Below, piece after piece: positions 22,618-33,209 of a stretch of 64,000 nucleotides of DNA. The stretch comes from Amblyomma americanum (lineage: Eukaryota; Arthropoda; Arachnida; Ixodida; Ixodidae), in contig NC_135505.1 in assembly GCF_052857255.1 (NCBI RefSeq), positions 44,966,520 to 45,030,519 of the forward strand, given 5' to 3'. The first letter of the stretch is position 1. Every line of letters begins with the position of its first letter. The notes below the pieces were generated by a model. It ran no database searches. It saw nothing but the letters and a program-made list of their open reading frames with translations, and had not been told where the DNA came from. Made by a program: the position numbers and the translations under genes.

Positions 22618-23234
22618 TTACGACCTTTGTCCGTATAGTTCCGAGACTGAGTTCATTGAAAAAATGCGTTCAACATAAAAATTATTTGCACAGCACGCCT
22701 TCCAAATAGTCTCCCTGGCACACCATACACAGTTTCCAACGCTTCTTGAGGTCTTGGAAACAGTACTAAAGCATGACTGTTTTCGCATGACTGTCAGCTC
22801 CATTGTCGCGGCGTCTTGAATGGCCTCCACGCTCACCACCCAGCGACCTTTTAAGGCTCTCTTAACGCGAGGAAACAGAAAAAATATGCATAGGGAGAGG
22901 TCAGGCGAGTATTGTGGATGGGGAACTACAGTAATGCTGTTTTTGGCGAGAAATTTTGTCACGCTGAGAGCAGTGCGCGGCCTTGCGTTATCGGGGAGAA
23001 GGCTACATTGTCCAGATGCCCATAAGTGCGGGCGACGGCGTCGCATTGCATCCCGCATGTGTTGGAGCAGGCGGATATAAAACCCGTGATTCACCGTCTG
23101 CCCTTGTGGGACAAACTCGTTGTGTATGACACCTATAGCATCGAAAAAAACTATAAGCAGCGCCTTTGCTTTGGTCTTCTGTCGCCGCGCCTTTCCCGAC
23201 GCTGGAGAGCTTGTAGACCGCCGTTCGGCGCTCT
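22618..23234 (-). pseudogene. mariner transposase, C-terminal half
   Basis: The minus frame contains KSQSAERRS, LLIVFFDAIGVIHNEFVPQG, PDNARPRTA (second catalytic Asp) and YSPDLSLCIFFLFPRVKRAL, where the third Asp of the mariner DD34D triad (normally PCDFFLFP) is replaced by Ile. The C-terminal helix region continues in another frame to about 22618. Similarity starts abruptly near 23234. The complementary N-terminal half on the same strand is at 36255-36724. Transposition activity is excluded by the lost Asp and frameshifts. Confidence 0.85.
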
Positions 23235-23358
23235 GGCTTTTATTGCGAAGCAATACTACTTTAGGTCGCACTTCAGCCCGTTCCGTGGCGAGGCGGTGGT
23301 AGGCACCATTGACTTTTAGCGTGACCTCGCTGCGTGAAGTCACACCACGTGACCTAGA

Positions 23359-23513
23359 GTGACGTCACACCAGCTGTGTAAAAACGGGGCCCCATCTCAC
23401 GCCGTCGCGAGGCGAGGCGGTCGCCACCAACGGCGGCCTATCTCCCGCTCCTCTCACCAGGGGCGCTGCGGTCGGTGTGACGTCACACCAGCTGTGTAAA
23501 AACGGGGCCCCAT
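23359..23513 (+). promoter_or_regulatory. GC-rich CRE-containing promoter repeat, tandem
   Basis: GTGACGTCACACCAGCTGTG followed by TAAAAACGGGGCCCCAT occurs at 23359-23395 and 23477-23513, 118 bases apart. The intervening GC-rich sequence (CACGCCGTCGCGAGGCGAGG, CTCACCAGGGGCGCT) recurs at 35886-36000, where the run ends in a real TATAAA. Full CRE palindromes lie in every copy. It is positioned 230-380 bases upstream of the THAP start codon, so promoter function is plausible. Confidence 0.55.
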
Positions 23514-23741
23514 GGAGGAAAGAAGGAAAAGAGGAGAGGCTGCTACGTCACATCTTTTGAAGCCGGAAGCGAGGGCTCCGCCATGACACTTGGCCGTTTT
23601 CTCATTCAATGGCATGCGAGCGCCGCGAAGATCAACGCGAGCGGCGCGAGCAGACGATTTCGCGCCGCGCCAGGCTGTCGGCAGCTGTCAGACACGGCGG
23701 AAAGTGAGACTTCTGCTCCCATTGACAACAAAGACGCTGCG

Positions 23742-24153
23742 ATGCCCAGCTGCTGCGTTCCTGGGTGTCGGTCGCGCACGCCAGGACAAGAACCGGGCGT
23801 CACTTTCCACACGTAAGTATACTGCATTTTGTTTTCGTATTTAATTGACTGCGTAATGAGTAAAATGCATGCTCGCAGAACATAACGCACGACACGGCGT
23901 GAACGTGGTATTCGTACCGCCCCGGCCTTATTGGTGGCTCTTTGTCCGAGTGCAGTGAATAGTATTGTTTTCAAAGAGGTTTCCGAAAGATCCGGAGCGA
24001 AGGAGGCAGTGGACTGAGGCCGTTAGACCAGGCCAAAGAGACTGGGAGCCAGCAAAATGGACCTGCGTATGTTCAAAACATTTCCTGCCCGAGCACTTCG
24101 ATCGGATGTCGCCGCTCGTAGTTCGTATACGTGCGGATGCCGTCCCCCATCAG
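23742..24153 (+). CDS. THAP domain (exons 1 and 2) of a P-element-like transposase gene
   Basis: Exon 1 starts at the ATG at 23742 (MPSCCVPGCRSRT) and ends at 23812 before GTAAGT. Exon 2 runs 23979-24153, after an AG and before GTGAGG. Joined (71+175 bases) they give 82 residues of a C2CH THAP zinc-binding domain: CxxxxC at the N-terminus, FPKDPERRRQW, then CSKHF (third Cys and the His). The invariant Pro appears in AVPHQ where AVPTxF is usual. THAP domains bind specific DNA and are the N-terminal DNA-binding part of P-element transposases and THAP9. An in-frame ATG at 23583 would add 53 residues, but THAP domains normally start at the N-terminus, so 23742 is preferred. Confidence 0.85.
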
Positions 24154-24711
24154 GTGAGGAACCACCTTCTATACATTCTCAAGAAATTGGAAAGAAATGC
24201 TCTTATTGAGAAGGTGCTTTCTTATAACTTGACTGCATAAGCATGCGTTCAATATGATGTTTTAGGTGTTCGTGCAAGAAATAGAACGATTTGTGAATAA
24301 ATGGCTTTAGCTAGACGTTATGATCGAGTAGCGCGGCTACAGTACTCCCGCACTGATAAAAAGTAATTGTGTCATTATACTCCTAAACTGGCTGCGGTTT
24401 ATATATGGCTCTGGTGAAATTCTGCTTACTGTACATGAGAATTTATTTATTTATTAGCTTACGCACTTCATCATTAGAAGAAAATTAAAAAAAGAGAGCA
24501 TCGAGCACATCACAGTTTTCCTTGGGGCATCATTTCTATTTAATTATTACTTGTAGTGTGCAAATGTTTGCGCCTAGCAGTAGGCGGTGCATTTTTTGTT
24601 GTCATCTCGGCATAGCACCTGGGAAGTGTCACTGAGAGAGCACTGTAATTCCTTAAAACTATAGTTCGTTTACAAAGGAAATCACAAAGAAGTTCCATAA
24701 GGCATAGAGCA

Positions 24712-25286
24712 CCGTACGTATTTGCTCGCGTGATTTGGGCACGTTTTTTCTTTAATTAGGGATCCAAAAAGAGGGTGCGCAATTTACGCGCAAGCGAGTT
24801 ATCCGAACACGTCCTAAAAAAAAAGGTTGGCACCCCTCGCCCTATGGCAACAAGGTTGACACGTCCCCCCCCCCCCTTCCCCACGCTATAGCTCCCCGCG
24901 GGGTGGCATGACATGACGGCACGTGCTTAGCTCAAAGCAATAAACGCGCAAAGATTCAATCGCGAAGTCAGCCGTGGGAGGAGATAACGGGCAATAAAAC
25001 GGGGCCCTTGCGTGTGGCCCGACTGACTAGCGGCAAACCGTGTAGCAAACGGTACGGTATAGTTTTGGATTCGGGCGCGCGCGGAACTGTTCGTCCGGGA
25101 CAGCGACCGCCAGCGCGAGCAAGCCGGGTAAATGGCACAGTTCGCACCCTCGTACATGCTGGTGGTCTGGCTCAGCATAGTGCGCAATATGTGCGAGTAG
25201 TTTTTTTTTTTATCGGGTTAAAAGTTTGAAACTTTCTGGGGTGCACAATCTATGTGCGGGCGCAAATTACGCGAGTAAATACGGTA
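24712..25286. mobile_element. Terminal-inverted-repeat element (MITE-like) in THAP gene intron 2
   Basis: The left end reads CCGTACGTATTTGCTCGCGT and the right end, reversed, TACCGTATTTACTCGCGTAA. Both continue as ATTTG-GC-C. The ~575-base interior is GC-rich in the middle, has a poly-C run near 24865 and no transposase. The target duplication is unclear. Confidence 0.5.
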
Positions 25287-25359
25287 AATGTCATACACAT
25301 AAGGAAAAAGGGAAGCATGAGACAAATAAAAAAAGACAAAACACAGGCAGAAAGCTTGG

Positions 25360-25600
25360 CCAAATGTTTAGGGGAATCCCGTTTTCTTTTGCGAACTTTC
25401 TGCGGAAACAATTTATAGCTTTCCTTTAGCCGCATAGCTGCGCTTGGGTGGATGCCAATGAGTATAATTAGCTCCCTTATTATACAGATACGGCAGTTCT
25501 GCATATATAATTCCTCATACACATACCATACACACTTCATGGGGTATAGCTGGGTGAGCCTGAGGAGAGACACCCCACTCTCCCTTCTCAAAAATATGGT
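25360..25600 (+). repeat. Dispersed repeat, copy a
   Basis: Shares TTAGGGGAATCCC, GCTGCGCTTGGGTG and TAATTA-CTCCCTTATTA in the same order and similar spacing with 55390-55580 (copy b). It has no ORF. Family unknown; possibly a second MITE or SINE in both introns. Confidence 0.5.
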
Positions 25601-25792
25601 AGACCTGCTGTACTAACAATGTATTTCTCTGCTGTTGCTTTCTTAAGAAATTGGTGCACTCTCGCCCACTGGCTGTGTTCCATATTGACAGTCTCAGATT
25701 GGTACATCTGTCTGTTGAATTACATGCATCTTTTTAGCTAAGGCTGGCGATCCACTGCGAGCATGTGATGCACCTCATTATTCATTTACAGC

Positions 25793-28587
25793 AGGAACCC
25801 CTTTCACAGCAGCCAGGCGATGGCACAGCTGTTGCTGCCACTGCTCAGCATGGCGCCTAGCAAGCACTAACACAAAGTCACACATCTCCAGCGTCTCCAC
25901 TGCAACAGGTATTTTCAAACAGCGCTGTTTTGTGACTACTACAGCTATTCAAAGCATCACAGTGGCTGTGTATATGTTGGAGTAGGAGCTACAAACACTG
26001 CTTCCTGGCACGGGCTCACCAGAAGATTTATCCGAATCCCATGACACACTAGTCATCATATTTCTTAACCCTTCAGACAGCATTCAAAACAGTCTTAAAG
26101 TGTGATGCTCCACCTCCATCTTTCACTAGCTGCTTAAAGCTGAACACCTTGTATGCTTGGTACATGATGTATGCGTTAACAGACAAAGAGGACAATATCA
26201 TTAGCAATATGGAAAAGATATCAAATAGCCAAAGAGACACAAATCTATGCAGTAGCCAATGCAATCAGAATGTTAATGAGAGAAGCCGCAGCGCACAGCA
26301 ATGGGACATCCCGTAGCAGTAAGAGAAGAGGAAGTAACGGAAGCCTTAGTAGGAATGAAAAGCGGGAAAGCAGCTGGTGAGGATCAGGTAACAGCAGATT
26401 TGTTGAAGGAGGGAGGGGAGATTGTGCTAGTAGAACTAGCCATCCTATATATGCAATGCCTTGTGACCTCGAGAGTACCAGGAGCTTGGAAGAATGCTAA
26501 CATTATTTTTATGAAGGAGACGTCAAGGACTTGAAGAATTACAGACCAATCAGCTTACTGTTCATTGCCTACTAAGTATTTGCTAAGGTAATCGCTAATA
26601 GTCAGGACAACCTTAGGCTTTAATCAACCACATAATTAGGCAGGCTTTAGTAAAAGATACTCAACAATAGATCATGTTCACGCTATCAGTGAGTGATAGA
26701 GAAATGCACAGATTATAACCGACCCCTATATATGGCCTTCATTGATTACGAGAAAGCATTTAACTCAGTGGAAACCTCAACTGTCATGCAGGAACTGCAG
26801 AATCAGCGTGTGGAAGAGTGTTATGTGAAAATATTGGAAGATATTTATAACGATTTCACGCCTACCATAGCCCTCCATATAGTCAGCAATAAACTTCCAA
26901 TAAGGAAGGGTGTCAGGCAGGGAGACACGATCTCGCCAATGCTATTCACTGCCTGTTTACAGGAGGTATTCCGCGGCCTGAAATGGGAACATTTGGGGAT
27001 AAGAGTTAATGGAGAATACCTGAGTAATTTGCGATTCGCTGATGACGTTGCCTTGCTAAGCCACTCAGGACAAGAACTGCAAAGCATGATCAATGATTTA
27101 GACAGGCAGAGCAGAATGGTGGGGCTAAAAAATAATATGCAGAAAACCGAAGTAGAAACAGCAGTTCGCAATTGGTAGCGAGGTGCTGGAAGTAGTAAGA
27201 GCATATGCCTACTTAGGGCAGGTAGTGACCGCTAATACAGATCATGAAAGAGAAATAACTAGAAGAATAAGAATGGGTGGAGCGCATATGGCAGGTTCTC
27301 CCAGATCATGAATGGCAGTTTACCATTATCCCTCAAGAGAAAAGTCTACGACAGCTGTATCTTACCGGTACTCATCTATGGGGCAGAAATGTGGAGGCTA
27401 ATAAAGAGGGTTCAGCTTAAGTTAAGGACAACATAGTGAGCTATGGATAGGAAAATGACAGGTGTAACGTTAAGAAACCAGAAGTAGGCAGAGTGGATGA
27501 GGGAACAAACGTGGGTTTATGACATCCTAGTTGAAATCAAGAGGAAGAAGTGGGCTTGGGCAGGGCACGTAATGTAAAGGTAAGATAACCGCTGGTCCTT
27601 AAGAGTAACAGAGTGGATTCCAAGAGAAGGCAAGCGTAGCAGGGGGCGGCAGGAAGTTAGGTGGGCGGGTGAGATTAAGGAGTTGGGGAGAATGCGGTGG
27701 CCGCAGCTGCAAAGGACAGGGTAATTGGAGACATGGGAGAGGCCTTCACCCTTCAGTGGGCGTAGTCAGGCTGATGATGACGATGATGACATTCCTCCAG
27801 AATAAATTTTTTTTACAGGCACCTATGGATGTCGCTGAAATCCAGGAGACTTTGGCAGGCCCATCACAACAGGTATTGTACAATATGCCATTTTGTGACT
27901 GCATCAATTCGAAGAACAACAGTGTCTGCGTTTATGTCGCAGCACGAGCGACCAAAAACAGATTTCTGTAACAGAATGCATCCTGGCACTGGCTCAGAGG
28001 AAGTTTTCTCTGAATCGCCTCAACACATTAGTCATTTTTTATAATCCTTTTGACAGAACTGAAAACACAGCCTAGCAGTGTGATGCTTTTCTATTTTTCA
28101 GTAGTTGCTTAGAACTGAATACATCTTATGCTTTGGTAAAAGCATATTTCTCAAGAATAATTTTTTTTTTCACAGGCACCTATGGATGTCACTGAAAGCC
28201 AGGAAACTTTACCAGGCCCATCACAACAGGTATGTTACGATATACCATTTTGTGACAGCAACTGCTAGAAGATTGACAGTGTCTGAGTTTATCTCGCAGC
28301 ACGAGTCACGAAACGGGTGAATTTTTATGTAAAAGAAAGCTTCCTGGCGCAGGAAGAGGAAGCCACCTCAGCACACCAGTCATATCTTTATTCCTTCAGA
28401 CATAACTCAAAATGGTCTAGTAGTGTGATGCTTCTCCACTTTTCACTAGGTGCTTAAAACTGAGCGCTTGTTATGTCTCGGTACGCACACATTTCTCCTG
28501 AACAAAATTTTTTTACAGGCATCTATGGATGTGGCCACAATGCTGGACATTCAACCAGGGCCATGTCAAGCCTTTCAACTTACACCA
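25793..28587 (+). repeat. Tandem array of mini-exons in the P-element-like gene
   Basis: Three clear exons, each preceded by a T-tract plus ACAG and followed by GT, are paralogous: 27819-27872 (APMDVAEIQETLAGPSQQ), 28176-28229 (APMDVTESQETLPGPSQQ) and 28519-28587 (ASMDVATMLDIQPGPCQAFQ, then LTP). All are phase 0. Their introns are also similar, giving units of 357 and 343 bases. A fourth, leftmost unit is represented by exon-like 25793-25908 (ending SPLQQ) and intron 25909-26165, whose 3' part resumes at ~27793 after an RTE insertion. In the frame matching the others the leftmost exon has a TAG at 25858-25860. The peptides are low-complexity linkers between THAP and transposase. Confidence 0.75.
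26166..27792 (+). mobile_element. RTE-type LINE copy 1, 5' truncated, inside an intron
   Basis: RT blocks: GKAAGEDQVTADLLKEGG (26355), AWKNANIIFM, FIDYEKAFNSVET (26740), IRKGVRQGDTISPMLFTAC (26905), and the catalytic LRFADDVALLS (27028). Stops and frameshifts lie between them. The 3' tail ends in a GAT/GAC-rich microsatellite (27769-27790), as in the other copies here (49284, 58744). The RTE assignment is from the QGDTISPxLFTAC and FADD signatures and the short-repeat tail; no endonuclease is present. It splits the intron of the leftmost mini-exon unit. Confidence 0.8.
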
Positions 28588-29557
28588 GTAAGTTTCATAT
28601 CGTCCTGTGTGGTTTTCATCCAGGTTTACTCACTGCATGAGGTAGGATGTCGTTGCAATTCTGCAATGTAAAGTGCAGTAGAACCTGCAGTTGTTTGTCA
28701 GGCCCCGTGCTTACCGGAGACAGTAGCAGAGTGCAGTAGGTTCTGCAAAGATCCTTCATATAGGATGGTACCTTTTTGTGGAACCACATAAGCACATTAG
28801 TAACTGCCACAATATTCTTTCATGTGCCTTCATTGCTTATGTTCGTTACACAAATGAATATCGTCATCTCGTCAGAGTTCCACCACAAATAATCTGTCAG
28901 TATCAAGAAAAATTTGGCTATGCAAGACATACTCCACCAGGTCAGTGATATCTTTTCTACAAAATTTTCTCACGTTATTCCAAACTGGTTTTACTGATTT
29001 TGGACAAGAAAGTATTCGGTGCAAACTGGCATGCGTGCTACATGAAAAATTTGTACTGTCATGTTTTCTTCTTTTTCAGTTGTTCCTTGTATAAGTTTTC
29101 ATGAAATACTTCTTATATGGGTACATGCCAACCTCTTTAACGTCAGTGCCAGTGGGCATTCAGAAAAAAAGATTGCACGACACAAAATTTAATGCAATAA
29201 TTTTTAAAGCTGTATGTATTCACGCTTCTACACAGTTGTGCTATTAACCCTGCTTTATTTCTGCAACACTTTGAGTGTATAATAAAAATAAAATGTGTAG
29301 ACATATAACATTACCTTAACATGCTAGGTGATATGAGTTTAACAATGTGCGAGCGTTTTTCTTTTGCACTGACATCGAAAGGCATTGAGTACATATGAAC
29401 TGAAGCTGTTGCGTGGCCCAGTAGTGGGCATGCCGAGTAATTTTGTGATTAGCCTCATGTCTTGCTTTCCTTCTTATGCCTTGATGCATGGCGGAGGAGG
29501 ACAGGGCAACAGGCATTCTAAGGTGGGCTGCATTACTAAACAGTTTATCTTATGCAG

Positions 29558-29623
29558 GAACTTCCGACTTTGCCAACCGCCCCAGCCTCTGTCGGGACGC
29601 CACGAAGAAGGAGGCCAGCAATG
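29558..29623 (+). CDS. Linker exon of the P-element-like gene
   Basis: A 66-base phase-0 exon between TATGCAG and GTAAAT, encoding ELPTLPTAPASVGTPRRRRP then AM. It joins in frame with the preceding exon (ending LTP at 28587) and the terminal exon (EDTPEK at 30719). The RRRR stretch could be a nuclear localisation signal. Assigned by splice sites and phase; no homology on its own. Confidence 0.55.
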
Positions 29624-29989
29624 GTAAATGGACCTGTCAAATGTGCCTATTTCTGAAGCAGAATTCAACACCATGAATGTCAAATGCTTGTGCATACGCC
29701 AAGAGCGTATTTGATAGCGTGAGTGGCCCATCCACAGCATGCATTATTAGCATAATCTTTAACAAAGCATGTGCAGGCACCCAGATTGTGTGAATAGACT
29801 TAGCTTGATTTCGCCGAAGCAATTGTTACTAATATCTACTAACTGATCTGCATGGTATATTGTATGCAATGATGAATCAATAAACCAATGAATTTTTAAG
29901 TGTTTGAGTGGCCTGCATATCAAGCTGAGGAGCACATTATGGTATCTTCTTCTTGGACACCTCTCCATCTACCAGAGGAGAATCGGTGA

Positions 29990-30470
29990 GTCACAGCTTC
30001 ATTTATTGATCTATTCAAGTACCCTAAGGGTCCACTAGGGGCATTACATAGGGGGAGATGGGGGGACTCAAAGCGGAACAAAATTGTTTCAAAAACAAAA
30101 AAAGCAGCGTAGGTACGGCACTCAGGTGCAAGTCGAGAAACATCATTGCCAAGTAAATATTCTTACAAAAATTCACAAAGAAAAAATAAACAGCAGGTGC
30201 GAATTAGTCATCTGAGAAATCAAATTTTGTTACTGAAAGTGTGAGGAATCCATATAAGAAAGTGATCCTGACTGAAATAACAAAGACTTTTATCATGGCA
30301 ATCCTGGAAGGTAAATCATTGCATTCTTTGATCATTAAGGTTACAGGTGAATTTTTGTACTTTTCCATCTGTACAAAAACAGGGTTACCCTTGTAGGCAT
30401 TAACGGCTTGATGCGAGGTGAGGTGCTGGTAAAATATGTGACAGGGCAAATGATCTGTTGTTAATGTGCC
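29990..30470 (-). mobile_element. LINE 3' end fragment in the last intron
   Basis: The minus frame at 30449-30204 has MIKECNDLPSRI, matching the IREWNxLP motif near the C-terminus of Jockey/I-type LINE ORF2. It is followed by an untranslated tail ending in AATAAATGAAG on the minus strand near 30010. Confidence 0.5.
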
Positions 30471-30718
30471 AGAAAAAGATCATCAAGTGAATTTTCTTTG
30501 CGTTGTGAGTGATGGCATGCTGAGCATTTCCATCAGAGGTGAAACACTTTGATATTAAAGTAGGACGAGAAGATTAACTGAGCTCCTTCATTCTGTTTTT
30601 TAATGGAACATTCAGAGTGCTTTGTGTTTTATATGTGCCTACTGTTGTAACTGTGGTATGCAAGGCTTGGGTGTGCATTGTTCTAATGAAGCATTGCATT
30701 TTCTATCTATCTTCATAG

Positions 30719-33009
30719 GAGGACACACCCGAAAAAGCTTACTTGAGAGCAAGGGCTGCATGGTTTTCTGCAATGCATGCTCAGTCAAGAAAAAGCATAA
30801 AAAGGCTGCAGCAAAGAAGGCGGAGACTGCAAAAGAAAAAATGCGGAACTAAAATCTGTTCTGTCAGCTTTAACTACGGAGAATATCCTCCTGACAGAGC
30901 AAGTGTCTGTTTTAGATGGCCTGGGTAAAGTAAATAAGCACCTACTTGAAAGACAAGTCGGAAAGCATGGTGGAATTGGCACTCCAAAGCAGTACTCCCC
31001 TGAACTGAGAAATTTCGCCTTAACTTTAAATTTCTATTCCCCTCGAGCCTATCAGTATGTCAGGAAAGTTTTTGACACGTGACTCCCACATCCCAGAACT
31101 CTGCGAAAATGGTATGAGACTGTTGATGGCCAGGCAGGACTTTCAACAGAAGCTTTCAATGCACTAGAAATGAAGTGTGCTGAAACAGCAAGCAAGGGGC
31201 ACCGAACAGTTTGCAGCCTCATGGTTGATGAAATGGCTATTCGGCAAAACATCCAGTGGAACAAACGCAACTTTGAAGGGTTTGTTGACTTTGGCAGTGG
31301 CATTGACAGCGACTCTTTGCCTCAAGCAAAGGCTGCATTCGTTATAATGGCTGTGGCTATTAATGGGCGATGGAAGTTGCCCCTTGGGTACTTCCTAGTT
31401 GATGGCCTAATTGGAACACAGAGGGCTAACCTTGTCACCCAGTGCCTTCATAAGGCACATGATGCTGGAGCTATGGTTGCTTCACTCACTTGTGACGGGG
31501 CGCCCGCAAATCTGGCTATGTTGCAAGAGCTTGGGTGTGATTTCCAACATGTGGGAGACCTGAAAACAACCTTTCGACACCCAGCTACCCAGGAACCAGT
31601 GGCAGCTTTTTTGGATCCCTGCCATATGCTAAAACCTGTGAGGAATGCACTGGCACACAAGAGGTTCTTTATTGACCACCGTGGAAGGACAGTGTCATGG
31701 GAGCATATTGAGCGGCTGCATACTGTGCAGCAGAAAGAAGGCCTACATTTGGCTAACAAGTGGCCCAGAGCTCATATTGAGTGGCAGCGGCAGCCCATGA
31801 AAGTTAGACTTGCTGCCCAAGTAATGAGCACTTCTGTTGCGACAGCACTAGCAAAGTGCAGGGAACTTGACCTGGAAGGTTTTTCTGGCACACAGGCAAC
31901 AGAGAATTTTTTGTTGAAAATTAATGAGACATTTGGTGCCCTAAACTCTAGAAGCCCATATCAGAAAGGTTGGAAGAAACCTATAAATGAAAAGAACATT
32001 GAAGCTTTCGAAGGCATGTTCAAAACCACAACCCATTACCTCTATTCCTTGAAGGAGTCTGCAAATAGAAGACGAATGATTGAAACAAACCAAAAGACAG
32101 GTTTCTTAGGTTTCATCATCTGCATGCAAAGCCTGATTAGTCTTTTTCATTTTCTTGTTACTGAAAAACGAGTGCTAAAGTACATTCCGGCCCACAAAAT
32201 TTGCCAGGTCCATTTGGAACTGTTTTTTGGCCTGATTCGAGCACATGGCGGGCATAATGACAACCCTACTACACAGCAGTTTCGTGCTGTCTTCACAAAA
32301 GTGATTGTTCAAAGTGAACTGGCTGATGTATCAACAGGCAACTGTCTGAGCCTGGACAGCATCTCCATATTGTCATGCAGCAGTGCAACAGTTATTTCTT
32401 CTCAGGTCTTGAATATACCTGCACCAAGGAGGCAACTTATAGACAGTGATGCTGTTCAGCAGTCTCAGGTAACAGCTGCAGACCATGACTACATCATAGC
32501 TCCAGGCTACATCAGTGAATGTGGAGGCCGAATTGTGGCTTACATGGCAGGTTATGTAGCTCATAAAATTGGCTGCAAAACTGACTTGTGAGCACTGCAC
32601 AAGTGCACTACTCACAACAGAACGAGGAAACATTTACTCACTAAATAAGAGGAAAAGCAGAGGAGGGCTGAAATACCCATCAGAAAGTGTACTGAAGATC
32701 TGTCAAAAATCGGAGGCGGTGATCAGGACGGCAGTGCGCCTGGACAAATTGGCATCAAGAACACTACTCACTGATCTTCTCCACGAGGTTCTTTACGCAT
32801 TCCACGGTAGAGAGCTCTTCAATGAACTTCATGAGCACATGTTCGACAACTCTCCACTCGACAATCATTACATACACCTTGTCAGAAGTGTTGCAGAAAA
32901 TTACATCAACATGCGCTTGTTTCATGCTGGCAAGCAGGCAACCAAGAGCCTGCACACTGCTCAGGTCCGGCAGATGTTTAAAAAAATAACTCAATTCAAG
33001 GGGCAGTGA
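30719..33009 (+). pseudogene. P-element/THAP9-type transposase (terminal exon)
   Basis: The terminal exon starts after TTCATAG. It encodes a basic coiled coil (LRARAAWFSAMHAQSRKSIK), then, after one extra A in the A-run at 30836-30841, LLTEQVSVLDGL, the HTH-like YSPELRNFALTLNFYSPRAY, a TGA at 31080-31082 where Cys is expected, and LPHPRTLRKWY. The RNase H-like catalytic core follows in an open 473-codon stretch: MVDEMAIR (first Asp, ~31225), TCDGAPANLA (second Asp, ~31494), the inserted GTP-binding-type region, and LELFFGLIRAHGGHNDNPTT (catalytic Glu, ~32216). An extra G near 32570 shifts the frame into the conserved end LTCEHCTSALLTTE to a stop at 33009. So three lesions in an otherwise complete enzyme; it is a recently inactivated copy unless the indels are assembly errors. 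Confidence 0.88.
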
Positions 33010-33197
33010 CTGATGCGACAGTGAGAATTCAAAAATCAGACTTGGTTTTCGTCAGCACATGTCTTAATTTACCGTAGAGTATGAATGCAACCGGCCCATA
33101 GGGGTCCCATGCTTCATGTTGACACTGCAGCTTGCTGCCGCAATATGAGCTGATAAGAATCTTACATGTAACAGACTTTCATGTCTGACTTTGTCAG

Positions 33198-33203
33198 AAT
33201 AAA
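33198..33203 (+). terminator. Polyadenylation signal AATAAA
   Basis: A canonical hexamer 189 bases after the transposase stop codon; suitable for the 3' end of the THAP/P-element-like transcript. Confidence 0.45.
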
Positions 33204-33209
33204 CTTCTA

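Noticed and set aside
29316..29627. Overlapping ORFs on both strands around the 29.5-kb exon
   Set aside because: Only the 66-base spliced exon at 29558-29623 keeps frame with the neighbouring exons; the longer ORFs do not.
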